DNA of 64,000 bases from Gavia stellata (Eukaryota > Chordata > Aves > Gaviiformes > Gaviidae), in contig NC_082637.1 of assembly GCF_030936135.1 (NCBI RefSeq), positions 11,359,001 through 11,423,000 of the forward strand. The letters run 5' to 3'. This document shows positions 1-10,699 of the stretch, one piece after another. The stretch's first letter is position 1. Each line of letters opens with the position of its first letter. A program made the translations under genes and the position numbers. The notes under the pieces are model-generated. The model made no database searches. It had not been told where the DNA came from and saw nothing but the letters and a program-made list of their open reading frames with translations.

Positions 1-2145
1 TGCAGACACGTGTCAACGTCTGCGTTGGACAGGGTGAGTTTCTTGCAGTGGGGACTGCTGCTCACATCTGTGCGACCCTGGGATGCGGGCACTGGACCAC
101 ACGCCTCGAAGGAGCAGAAGCATCAGCGTCTGCAGCCCAGAGCCTGCACCCTGTCCCTACCTGCCCCCCATCTGCCCGTCCCATTTGACTTGGAATATTC
201 TTGTTTTTCCTCAACCTTACCTAGAATTTGAGACCAGACACAGGGGCTGGTATCTGCCCAGGTTCCTTTTCCTCATTCATGAACACAGGTCATTCAATAC
301 TGCTCCAGCCTGAGCGATGCTTTAAAGACAGTGGTTTGCCAAAGAGGAGCCCTGCCACCGTCACAGCGTGCAGCAGCAATGCCAGGGCCCATGGTGCAGC
401 CCAGCCCCTCTCCCCGAGCCCGGCACATTGAACACTCTATTTGTGTTCCCGTCCAGCAGCAGCAATTTCTCCTCCCCACCTCCCTCCCGCTCCCCACCCT
501 CCTTCAGGCTGTACATTCAGTGCCACTGCCCTCACCGAAGGTTGAAGCAAAGCGAGGAATTAGTTTGGGGCTGTATTTTCTTGAGCGCTGATTCTTCCAG
601 CCCCTTCTCACATGGAGACGCTGCTGCTCTCCTCGTTTGCTCCCTAATTAGGCAGCACTGTAACTTTTCCCTCTTTGATCACTCTCTTCCAGCAAATTGG
701 ATGGTGGCATTTGCCAAGTCTTGCTTTCACCTTAACCCACTGCCATCCCCCACCAGGCTCAGATGTATTTGCTTTGCGATGGTCCAGCCAGAGACAACCG
801 CAACCGGCTTTATCTTGGTGCCTTGCAGCAGCTCTGGGCGCTGTGTGACAGGATGAATCTTCTCTGCAATCCTCACCGTGGGCAACAGGACATGCCTTTG
901 GGAATTAGAGCCCTAGTGCTCCAGATGTGGCCCCACAGCTGGCCAGCTGTGCAGGGCTTCCAGACACCTTTGCATCCCCAGGCATCTGGCTTCTCTGGAG
1001 CTCCTGCTCACAGGGCTGCTCGCAAGCGTTGGTGGGTGCTGGGGAATAGCCAAACCCTCTGCCCTGTCCATTAGTCTGGGTTGAGAAGAGATCATGAGGC
1101 TGCCCCTGCTCTCAGGGTGTCCTCTCAAGCCAGTGTTACAGAGGGGGATGTGGCAAGCACAGCCCCGAGCCCAGGCACTGCAGGTGATGAGCAGGAGCCC
1201 TGTTTCATCCTGAGCAAGCACAGGTGGAGCAGGACAGCAGGTTAGTGGATGTGTTCCAGGCCACCCAGGCAAGACCAATCTCCTTTCCCTGAGGAGGACA
1301 ATGCAAAACCTCCTGCACAGACCAGCTACTACAGACATCTCTGCCAGGCAGGAGAGGATGAATGTGCCCAGATACCACGGTGATGGGCACCCAGGGAGAC
1401 CAGATTAAACAGAAACCTCCAAGGACTGCCCTCTGGGCCAAAGACACATGAGAAAGCTGCTTCACTTGCAGATGGCAACCCATAACACACTGTTAACCAC
1501 TGGCCTCTTCATACACCACCACGTCCCCCTGCCCCATCTCCCCACATGCCGCCTCCAAGCAAGAAACGGGCAGAGGTAAAGCATCCTTGCTCTGGCCTCC
1601 AGCCAGGGCACCACATGCTCAACCAGTCCCTGCCAGCATCCCCAGCTCGCTCACTACTGCATCCCCTCCCAGTTCAACCTCAACACTGGCTGGTGCCTCA
1701 GGCTCCTGATGAAAAGCTGCAGTCAGGGCTGTTCCCTGCCAGCTGGGGCTTCATGCTGGCAGCAGCCGGCATTGACCTGCAGATCCAGAGAGCCATGACA
1801 GGGCGGCCACAGTGCCATACAGCAGGGCCGAGGGCTGCCAAGCATGAAGCCCCATGAGACTGAGCTGAGACACTCAGGGGCAGGCAGCCCCACACGTCTC
1901 CATTTGCTTGTAAAGACGAGACTGGAGCATCTCAGCATCCTCCAGCACGCCAGAGGGGGTGCTTGGAAATATTCCTCCCTTCCCTTCTCCTTCTGTACAG
2001 GTTTTATGGCTTTACCCACTCACCATCCATAATCCAGCTGGACCAAGGAGATGGGATGCTCAGGAAGCAGCAAAATCAGAGAGGTTAGTAGTTATCGGCT
2101 ATGGGTAGGGCAGGAAGCAACCTGGCACTGCTGCAGCACCAGTGG
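1..2145. other. Intergenic sequence, no gene recognised
   Basis: Moderately GC-rich DNA with many short overlapping reading frames on both strands, none resembling a protein family I know. I see no convincing exon with matched splice sites. By human synteny the upstream neighbour of DNAJB5 would be PHF24, but nothing here matches the PHD-finger region of that protein as I know it. The stretch could be intergenic or distal 3' UTR of an upstream gene. Confidence 0.5.
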
Positions 2146-2866
2146 AGTCTTCTGGGTAAAAAACCGGCTGGATGGCCGGGTCCAAAGGGTTGTGGTGAAT
2201 GGAGTTAAATCCAGTTGGTGGCCGGTCACAAGTGGAGTCCCCCAGGGCTCGGTATTGGGACCGGTCTTGTTTAATATCTTTATCGATGATCTGGATGAGG
2301 GGATTGAGTGCTCCCTCAGTAAGTTTGCAGACGACACCAAGTTGGGTGGGAGTGTTGATTTGCTGAAGGGTCGGAAGGCTCTGCAGAGGGATCTGGACAG
2401 ATTGGATCGATGGGCCCAGGCCAATTGTGTGAGGTTCAACAAGGCCAAGTGCCAGGTCCTGCACTTGGGTCACAACAACCCCAGGCAACGCTACAGGCTT
2501 GGGGACGAGTGGCTGGAAAGCTGCCCCGCAGAAAAGGACCTGGGGGTGTTGGTTGACAGCCGGCTGAAGATGAGCCAGCAGTGTACCCAGGTGGCCAAGA
2601 AGGCCAACGGCATCCTGGCCTGTATCAGAAATGGTGTGGCAGCAGGAGTAGGGAGGTGATCGTGTCCCTGTACTTGGCACTGGTGAGGCCGCACCTCGAA
2701 TACTGTGTTCAGTTTTGGGCCCCTCACTATAAGAAGGTCATTGAGGTGCTGGAGCGTGTCCAGAGAAGGGCGACGAAGCTGGTGAGGGGTCTGGAGCACA
2801 AGTCTTATGAGGAGCGGCTGAGGGAGCTGGGGTTGTTCAGTCTGGAGAAGAGGAAGCTGGGGAGGC
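2146..2866 (+). mobile_element. CR1 LINE fragment, reverse transcriptase region, truncated at both ends
   Basis: The translated sequence carries the central and C-terminal part of a CR1 reverse transcriptase: the box [10 protein letters not shown], then the catalytic FADDTKLGG (around 2323-2349), then the thumb-like region with [10 protein letters not shown] and [13 protein letters not shown]. It is closely similar to the longer copy at 59380-61007 from about 2146 to 2866, where the similarity stops. The copy therefore lacks the 5' part of ORF2 and the CR1 3' tail. One base is missing near 2640 relative to the other copy, which shifts the frame after IRNGVA. It is a dead fragment in intergenic DNA. 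Confidence 0.93.
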
Positions 2867-5800
2867 AATGGAGAAGAGGCAAGACCAGGATAAAGGCAAG
2901 ACAGCCTGTTCTTTCAGAAAACTCTCCTTGCCAGACAACCCCTGGGTCATCTGTTTTTTTAGAAGTCACAGATTTGGTAGCATCACAGAGGTGCTAAGCT
3001 TCCTACAGCAGTCAACTGAGTACCCCTTGGTGTCCTGATGAACCCATCGCATCTTGACACTGTCAGCTCATTTGGCAAATTAAGGATTAGATGCTGGGCA
3101 GATCTGCAAAAGGAAAAGCATCAGATGGACATGCTCCCAATATATGCCGAGGGTTTGTCTCCAGCCCTGACACTACCCACCTCCAGCTGCGACCTTCAGG
3201 GCCAGCATCCCTGCTCAGAACACCCATGGATGCCCCTGCCCTGGAAAGCAAGGACTCAGGATGTGCTTCAAGGCCAAAATTTCCCAAATGACGGTGTGGC
3301 TGGAGAGATTAGAAGAGCTCAGTGCTCTTGGCACCCAAATGCAGGCTAGAAATAACTTTGTTAAAACGTAACTTGGAGAGAGCCATCCCTAGGAGAAACC
3401 ATCAAGTGCTACAGGGTGCCTTTCCTGAGGAAAAGCAGAGCTGAAATAAAGCCAAGCCAAACTTCAGGGCATGTCTCCACGTGCAGAAGGGTCCCCAGAG
3501 GCGATCGATGCTATTCAGGCTCCCCCGCACGAATAGCCTCCCTTCCAGGGGGACGTGTGAGGTCGCAGGTGGGTAGCGAGGAGGGTGTCAGGTGCTGCAG
3601 GAATGCCACCGGCTCTCAGCTACCATCGCCCTGCTGCTCCATATTCGAGACCCATGCCTGCTGCTGACTCCCACAGCAACCCAGGACAACTTGCTGTGGT
3701 CTAGCATCCGCAAGCCGGGATGGGGGCACCGCCTCTCCTCTTTCGCCTGCTCGGCAGGGGGTTTGCAGAGCGGGCTCCCAAGAGGGGCTTTCCCAGCCCA
3801 CTCCCGCTGTGCCCAGTTTAGACCCACGTGTTGGCATTTCAGAGTAGGAGCCAGAGGGGTAGGTCAGGACAAACCACAGCGTCCAGAGACACGATCTGCC
3901 CGGTGGAGCCTTGCTCTTCCCCAGGCTCTGCCCCAAAAAGCACTGCAGCATCCCCCACGCTGCCCTTTCCTCCCACTTGCTCTTGCCTTCAGCTTTTGGC
4001 CACTCCAGCAGAGCCCGAGCACAGGTGGGGACAGCAGGAGACTGGAGAGGACCGAGTCCTCCCACACGCCGCTGCCCACTGCCGCACAGAGCCGCTCGCA
4101 TCTCCCCCGCGCGCTCGACGTGGGTGGCAGGAGAGCCCCGGCACGCTCATCCGAGGGGATTTGCAAAGGTCAGTCCAGGAGGAGGTCTCTGGGGAAGGCC
4201 ACGTGCCAGCACCGGCTGGGAACTGCTCGAGAATGGAGGCAGGAAGGAAAAAAAAAAAAAAAGAAAAAAAGAAAAAATAACCCAGCTGGCAGCACAGACG
4301 CTGCTGGGAGAGGAAGCGGCAGGTTGAGACAAGGACACGGCTCATTATGCCACCCCCGCAGGTGCGGAGCGCCGAGCGGAGCGGCAGCACGCTGGCAGGA
4401 GGAAGCAGTGGCCGGCATCCTCAGCCCCAACCAGGGAGGACAAACCGAACACCACCACGATGGCCAATGGCGACATCCACCCCCTGCCTCCCACATGCCC
4501 CTGGCTGCCAGGCAGGCTCTGGTGAGACGTAGTGCCACAGGGACGTGGCAGATACTGCTGGAACAAGCTCTTCCAGTGCTGTCGCTATCCTCCGGGTTTT
4601 CAAGGCCAGCCTGGACACAGCCTTGAGCAGCCCGTTCTGACCTTGTGGCTGACCCTGCTCGGAGCACGAGACCGCCTGGGGACCATTCCCATCCAGATTA
4701 TCCCATGCTCTGAGCCAGACAGGCACAAGCCCGCTGCATGATGGGGCTACCGACAAAGTCAGGGTGACTGGGAGCTGGTGAGAGCCAGTCAGGTTTGGTG
4801 GTTTCCTCGGGCGACATGCCAGGGGCTGGATGAGCCCCGAGGAAGAAGGTCCCCATGTCCTCAGGACAGGGCTCGACTGCACAGACAGCAGTTTCAGCAG
4901 GAACTAAGACCCAGACCTGACCTGGAAGGTGACCCACCAGCATCTCCTCGGAGATGCATCAACCTCAGACCACAGCCAGGACAGCAGCAGACAGGGAACG
5001 GGACATTAACCCAACAAAAAAACCCCAAGCATGGCGCTTTTTTCTTGCAGCCCTTTCTTCACCCTGCAGCTCAGGGTGCTGGAAAAGGCAGGCGGCATCT
5101 CCAAGGAAGGGAACAGGCAGGAAGGAGAGACAGCACCAAACGCGTGGGCACTGCTCTCGCCGCGGAGAACAGAGTACAAACCCCGCTGCTGCCAAACCCA
5201 GTGTCCTCAGATGCATCTCCCCAGCTCGCCCCGCCACAGTCACCGGAGGCTTCCCCGCGCGGCGCTGAGCGGGGGAGTCTGCGCGGGCCGGGGGGAGCAC
5301 CGCAGCGAGGAGCCAGCGCTCTCCTGCGCACGGGATCCACCCTCGCTCCTGCCCTGTCCGCTCGGCCGTGGGGAGAGCCAGACCCAGCTTGGAGGAGGTG
5401 GTGGCAGCGGCGGGGGAAAGGTCTCCTCCACGGCTTCACAGTGGTACGGCGCCCGCCAGGAATGCACTTCGCAGCCGGCACTCAGGTATGAAGTTGAAGA
5501 GCTTGGCGGCCTCGTCCTGCTCTGACCTTCAGGCTCCAAGCAATGATGTTTTAACAGAAAAACAGCCCAGGCCGTGGTCCCCCACCTCCCCGTCCTCTTT
5601 GGGACAGAGACCCACAGCCAGAACCCTGGGAAGAGCTCAAGCTCCAGGGGAGCACACCGTGCTCCTCGCTCCTGCAGCCTGGGGATTTCCCACACCAGAA
5701 GCACTGCCACCAACCCTGGGTGGATTTCTCTTCTCAGGAATTTGCTCAATTGCCTTTTGACCCCAGACAAGTTTCTTGCATCCTCCCTCCATCCCTCCAC

Positions 5801-7600
5801 CCAAGGCCATCATTTCCACAGGTCAATCCCAAACAGCTTCCTGAAACACGCTCCTGCCCTGAGATGCCACTGCCTCTTCCTGCACTGATGCCCGTTAGGG
5901 GAAGGGAACTACTCGAGCAACCCTTCCTCGCTCACCTTCCCCCCACCACACAGGATTTTATTATTCCCCGTCACGCCTCCCTCAGTCATCTTCCCCCAGA
6001 CGGAAGAGAGCCAGTTTATGTAATTGTTCCTTCTATGGAAACAGCTTCAAACCTTTAATTATTCCTGCCACCCCTCCCTGCACTTCCCCGGTGTGTCTTT
6101 AAAAGGGTGCGGATGTGCCAGCAGGCAGACGAGCTGTGAAGGAGTAGCAGTTTTGGTTAAAACACCCACTGCGCCCCGGGAAGGTGGCTGTGGTCTGCCC
6201 TGACCCCGCTGCTCTGGCCCAGCGGTCAGTAGCAGAGGGGCCGCATCCAGACCCTGAACCAAAGCCCTTGTTTGTGTCCAGGCAGGCTGCGCACCAAGCA
6301 GATTGATTGTGAGCACGGGACGGCCGGCGCCAGCTTCCCCCCCCACCACCACCACGGGGCCTCCAATGCCCCCGGCGATGAAAGGCCGATGAAAGGCAAC
6401 AAAAAAGTGTTTGCAAGGCCAGGGCATCAGTATGGCGCAGGAGGAGCGGCGCAAGCCCCCCCGCCGGGGGTATGAGGCTGGCCGAACAAAGAGACAGCGA
6501 AACGGATGGGTGACAGTACGTGCTGGTTTGATATCACGATGACTCAGCTGCTGCGCGGGGGGTACAGTGAAAACTCCGACTCTCCCAGCTCAGAGGGGCT
6601 GCATGAACAGTTCATGGGGGGAAAGGAGGAACTGCTCACACCCTGCCCCAGAAAGTCAGAGACCCCAGCCCCATCCCAGGAAAGGATGGGGAGACCGGTG
6701 CTGTGACTAAACCGCAGGTCAACTCAGCCGTGAACCTCAAAATGACTCCAAAATGCCCCATTCAAACACCTCCTCAGCAAGGAGAAGCAGACAGAGGTTA
6801 CAAAAGCACCCTCTGATCATGACAAACATGGTATTAATGGCCACAACAGTTCACATCACCGCTCAGCTTCACCCATGAGCTGCAGCACCCACAGGACTGG
6901 CTGCTTCCCCCCTCCATCTCGGGACAGGTCTGCAAGCAGGACGCTGTCCCAAAAGGGGTCATCGCTCTGCACCAAGATGGTACCTCAACAGGGGCAAGAG
7001 ATGGGCTTGTTTCTCAAAACAGACAGCTTTCCTAGGACAAAATCCAGGGCACTGGGTCCAGACAGGTCCTCTGGCCAGAAGCCACCTCGCTCCAGGTCTA
7101 ACCCTGGCTGGGATGCTGGAAAGATCAAGGGGGAAGACTTACACAGCAGAAGCCCAAATACATTCGCCCCTTAGAAGGGGACGCGTGACAGGTCTTTGCA
7201 AAGGGACAGCGCTGGGCTTGTGTTTATCTCAGCTACCCAGCTTCCCTACTAGCTGGCCACAGCTGTGGGCTGCGGAGCTGGGATGCACCGAGCCAAGCGG
7301 ATCAGGAGCTGTTTTAACCACGGCCCCTAAGCCTCGCACGGGATCCGGGCTTTGTGGCCCCATGGCTTTTTCCCAATGAAAAAGCATACCCCGCAGCCAG
7401 CCCTTGCGCCCTCCCAGGGCTAAGGCACCCCAGCCAACCCCCAGACAGGGAAGCCTCTGCTGCCGAAGGCCCGTGGGCCCTTCAGGGTACGGCACCGTCC
7501 CTGGGGAGCGGACGCTCGCCCATCATCCCTGTCAGACGCCCCCAGACCACCCCAGGCAGCGACTCCGGGGGCTCGCTCTCCCCCCTCCCAGCCAGCCCCA
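2867..7600. other. Intergenic sequence upstream of DNAJB5
   Basis: No exon or RNA gene recognised. GC content rises toward the CpG island at 7600. The open frames seen here on both strands are short, mutually overlapping and of low-complexity Pro/Arg/Ser-rich composition, as expected for GC-rich non-coding DNA. The stretch contains one A-rich tract, listed separately. Confidence 0.5.
4247..4279 (+). repeat. A-rich simple tract
   Basis: Run of A interrupted by single G residues. It could be a degraded poly(A) tail, but the flanks show no retrotransposed gene that I recognise. Confidence 0.7.
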
Positions 7601-8031
7601 CCTGAAGCAGGGTGCCGCCTCAGCCCGGGCAGGGCTCCAGCGCCTCCCTCCCCCCCCCGCGCAGGGCTTCACCCCCCGGCACCCCCCTCCTCCGACTGCC
7701 CTCCCCGCATCGGGCCCGCCGCCCGCCAAACACCCCCCGGCCCCGCCGAGCGCTGCCGGGCCCCAGAGCCTCCCCCCGCGCCACCCCGGCCCCGCTCCCC
7801 TCAGGGCAGCCAGCGCCAGGCCGGGGCGCGGCCCGGGCCGCAGGGCCCGCACAGGCCTCCCACAGCGGGCCCGGGGCCGGCACACGGCGGGTGCGGGGCC
7901 CCCACGGGCCCCACACGCGGTGGGGACGTGCCCCGCGCCGTACGAGGCCCCGGCCCCACACCGCCCCTCCGCAGCCCCCCGGGCCCCGCACCCGGGGGGG
8001 CGGGGGAAGGGTTTGCTGCGCCGCGCCCCGC

Positions 8032-8039
8032 TGACGTCA
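8032..8039 (+). promoter_or_regulatory. Palindromic cAMP response element (TGACGTCA)
   Basis: Exact full-palindrome CRE, about 330 bp upstream of the inferred exon 1 donor and 6 bp from the heat-shock element. CREB/ATF binding is inferred from the consensus only. Confidence 0.75.
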
Positions 8040-8044
8040 TAACC

Positions 8045-8057
8045 TTCCAGAAGATTC
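8045..8057 (+). promoter_or_regulatory. Three-box heat-shock element
   Basis: TTC-NN-GAA-NN-TTC with perfect 5-bp periodicity, the consensus for trimeric HSF1. It lies in the CpG island of an Hsp40 gene, which makes it biologically plausible. Confidence 0.8.
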
Positions 8058-8224
8058 CCCCGGGGATCCCGCCGCCACAAACGAGCGCCCGACCAACGAG
8101 AGCGGCCCGAGGGGGCGGTGCCGGCTTGAACTGGCCAATGGGAGGCGGCACTGGGGAGGCGGGGCGAGGCGGGCGGGCCTCTTCTCCACTTGCCCCCCTC
8201 GCCCCGCCTTCCCCGCAGGGGAAG

Positions 8225-8229
8225 CCAAT
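8225..8229 (+). promoter_or_regulatory. CCAAT box
   Basis: AGCCAATGAG context matches an NF-Y site. A second copy is at 8135-8139 (GGCCAATGGG). Both sit between the HSE and the GC boxes. Confidence 0.55.
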
Positions 8230-8315
8230 GAGCGCGGCGCGGCGCGGCGACGGACACCCTGCCGGCCCAACGGGGCGGGGCGCGCGCGGGCGGGACTCCC
8301 CTGACGTGGCGAGCA

Positions 8316-8334
8316 GGGGGCGGGGGCGGGGGCG
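8316..8334 (+). promoter_or_regulatory. Overlapping GC boxes
   Basis: Repeated GGGGCGGGG units just upstream of the putative exon 1 donor, consistent with Sp1/KLF-driven TATA-less initiation. Confidence 0.6.
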
Positions 8335-8499
8335 GCTCAGCGAGCGCGCGGCGCCCCGGGACAGCGCGAGCGGTGAGTGCTGGGAGCGGTGGCGGCCCTG
8401 CCCCACTGCGCTGCCCCACACCGCCGCCCCACAGACCCCCCCATGGCGCCGGTGCCGGCCTCCCGGTGGGGACGGGGGTGCGGCCCCTCCGCCCCCTGC

Positions 8500-10660
8500 G
8501 GTGACAGCGTGTCCCTGTGGGGCTGGGGGGGTCAGTCCCCCTGCCCTGTGGGGTGACAGGGCGTCACTGTGGGGCTGGGGGGTCAGTCCCTTTGCCCGGT
8601 GGGGTGACAGGGTGTCGCTATGGGGCTGGGGGGGTCAGTCCCCCTGCCCCATGGGGTGACAGAGTGTCGCTATGGGGCTGGGGGGGTCAGTCCCTTTGCC
8701 CCGTGGGGTGGCAGGATGTCGCTGTGGGGCTGGGGGGGTCACTCCCCCTGCCCTGTGGGGTGACAGGGCGTCACTGTGGGGCTGGGGGGTCAGTCCCTTT
8801 GCCCGGTGGGGTGACAGGGTGTCGCTATGGGGCTGGGGGGGTCAGTCCCCCTGCCCCATGGGGTGACAGGGTGTCGCTATGGGGCTGGGGGGGTCAGTCC
8901 CCCTGCCCCATGAGGTGACAGAGTGTCGCTATGGGGCTGGGGGGGTCAGTCCCTTTGCCCCGTGGGGGGGCAGGGTGTCTCTGTGGGGCTGGGGGGGATC
9001 AGTCTCCCTACCCCATGAGGTGACAGAGTGTTGCTATGGGGCTGGGGGGGGTCAGTTCCTTTGCCCCATGGGGTGTCAGGGTGTCGCTATGGGGCTGGGG
9101 GGGTCGATCCCTTTGCCCCATGGATGGCAGGGTGTCGCTATGGGGCTGGGTGTGGTCAACCCCTTTGCCCCATGGGTGACATGGTGACGCTACGGGGCTG
9201 GGGGAGTCGGTCCCTTTGCCCCATGGGGCGTCAGGGTGTCGCTGTGGGGCTGGGGGGGTCGATCCTTTTGCCCCATGGGGTGGCAGGGTGTCCCTATGGG
9301 TCTGGGAAGGGAGGTTAGCCCCTCTGCACCCATGGGGTGACAGGCTGTCCCGATGTGGGCGTTAAACCTCTGCCTTATGAAGTGACAGGGTGTCCCTGTG
9401 GGGCTGTGGGGATCGGCCCCTCTGCCCATGGGCTGGCAGGGTTTCGCTGTGGGGCTGGGAAGGGGAGGTTAGCCCCTCTGCCCCCTTCGTGGGTGGGGAA
9501 TGGAGGCTAACCGCTAGCCCTGTTGCTCTCATGGGGTGACAGGGCGTTCCTATGGGGCTGAAGGCAGGGGGGGAAGGGGTTGGCCCTTTTGCCCCTGTGG
9601 GGTGACAGGGCTTCCTGGTGGGGCTGTGGGTCAGGGTTAACTGCTCTGCCCTACCTAGTGACAGGGTGTCCCCGTTGGTCTGAAGGGTGTGGGAGGAAGG
9701 GGTTAATCCCCCTGCCCCATAACAGTAGCATTGCCCTCTTTGGGGCATCCCTGTGGGGCTGGGAGAGGGTAGTGAGGTGAGGGTTAACCCCTCTCTCCCC
9801 TGCCGCTTTGGAGGGAATAATGTGCCCTGTTGGAGGTGTGTGGTGTGGCCAGGAAGGGGTTAATCCCCCCCCTGCCTGCCCCATTGGGGACACCAGTGTA
9901 TCCCAGTGGGGCTGAACTGGGTGTTGAGGAAATGGGTAACCCCCCGCCCCCCCAGGTAACAGTAATGGTGTCGGAGGGGCCAGCAAGGAAGGGGTTAACC
10001 CCTGTCCCCAATCGAGGTGACAGTGTCCCCCGGGAGATCTGGCGTCGTGGAGGAAAGGGTTAACCTGCTTTCCCCTGGGGGAGACAGTGGGTCCCAGTGG
10101 GGCTGGAGGGGTGGTGAGGGGTCACTCCAGGCTGGAGCCAGCACCCCTGTGGGGCCATGCACTGGGGCACAGTGGCGGGGTGAACCCCTCCCCATGCAGG
10201 TGACAGCTCCTCACGGAGCCCCTAGGTAGGGCACCCCTAAATGGGGCACCACGTGTGAGAGTACAGGGTGGGGGGCTGTGCTAACCCCATCCCCATGTGA
10301 GCACCCCAGTGGGGCTGGAAAGGGGGGACCCTACATGGGGGGACACTGAGGGGGCTTGACCCTGTCCCCACACCAGTGCGAGCTCCCCAGCGGTGCTGGA
10401 AAGGGGGATCCCTATACGGGGAGATGCTGGGAGGGGGCTTGACCCCATCCCCACCCCAGAGCCAGCACCCGGTGGGCATGGAAATGGGGGGACCCGATGT
10501 GGGGAGACACCGAGGGCGGCTTGACCCATCCCCACGCAGGAGGCAGCAGCCGGCGGGGCTGTCAGCGGGGGCCGTGCAGGCAGAGGCAGCGAGGGGAGGG
10601 TTAACCCCGTCCCCACGCAGGTGCCGGCACCCCAGTGGGGCTGTCAGTGGGGAGGGGGAG
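8500..10660 (+). repeat. G-rich minisatellite, unit about 52 bp, in DNAJB5 intron 1
   Basis: From about 8504 to 9300 the unit (GGGGTGACAGGGTGTCGCTA... TGGGGCTGGGGGGGTCAGTC...CCCCAT) repeats with a period of about 52 bp and few mismatches. Landmark spacings are 155 bp (8517 to 8672) and 207 bp (8672 to 8879). After about 9300 the units become longer and more diverged and gain a GTTAACCCC segment, but the landmarks GGTGACAG and GTGGGGCTGG recur until about 10650. The array spans about 2.1 kb and perhaps 35-40 units. Because 52 is not a multiple of 3, all frames are sampled; the open frames in it are artefacts of repetition. Confidence 0.93.
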
Positions 10661-10699
10661 GCGGGCGGTGCGTGTGGGGGCCCGGGGAGGGGATGATTC

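Larger units (their letters stand above)
7600..8372 (+). promoter_or_regulatory. DNAJB5: CpG-island promoter and probable non-coding exon 1 of DNAJB5
   Basis: Very GC- and CpG-rich block directly upstream of the DNAJB5 exons. It contains a CRE at 8032-8039, a heat-shock element at 8045-8057, CCAAT boxes at 8135-8139 and 8225-8229, and overlapping GC boxes at about 8316-8334. A strong splice donor (GTGAGT) begins at 8373, so a short non-coding first exon probably ends at 8372. Spliced to the acceptor at 15141/15142, such an exon would make the internal ATG at 15176 the start, giving the short isoform. There is no clear TATA box. The transcription start is inferred, not seen. Confidence 0.7.

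Noticed and set aside
2051-2659. Possible host gene encoding reverse transcriptase
   Set aside because: It is a CR1 fragment, truncated at both ends and frameshifted, with a second copy in the same window.
3592-4626. Plus-strand open frame of 344 codons
   Set aside because: Contains a poly-lysine stretch from an A-rich tract and no recognisable domain. Overlapping frames are open on both strands.
7532-8419. Minus-strand open frame of 295 codons and overlapping plus-strand frames in the first CpG island
   Set aside because: Open in several frames on both strands, Pro/Arg/Gly-rich, no recognisable domain. Typical of GC-rich promoter DNA.
8517-8918. Repetitive protein encoded by the minisatellite
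   Set aside because: The frame is open only because the tandem unit lacks stops. The unit length is not a multiple of three and the sequence is intronic.
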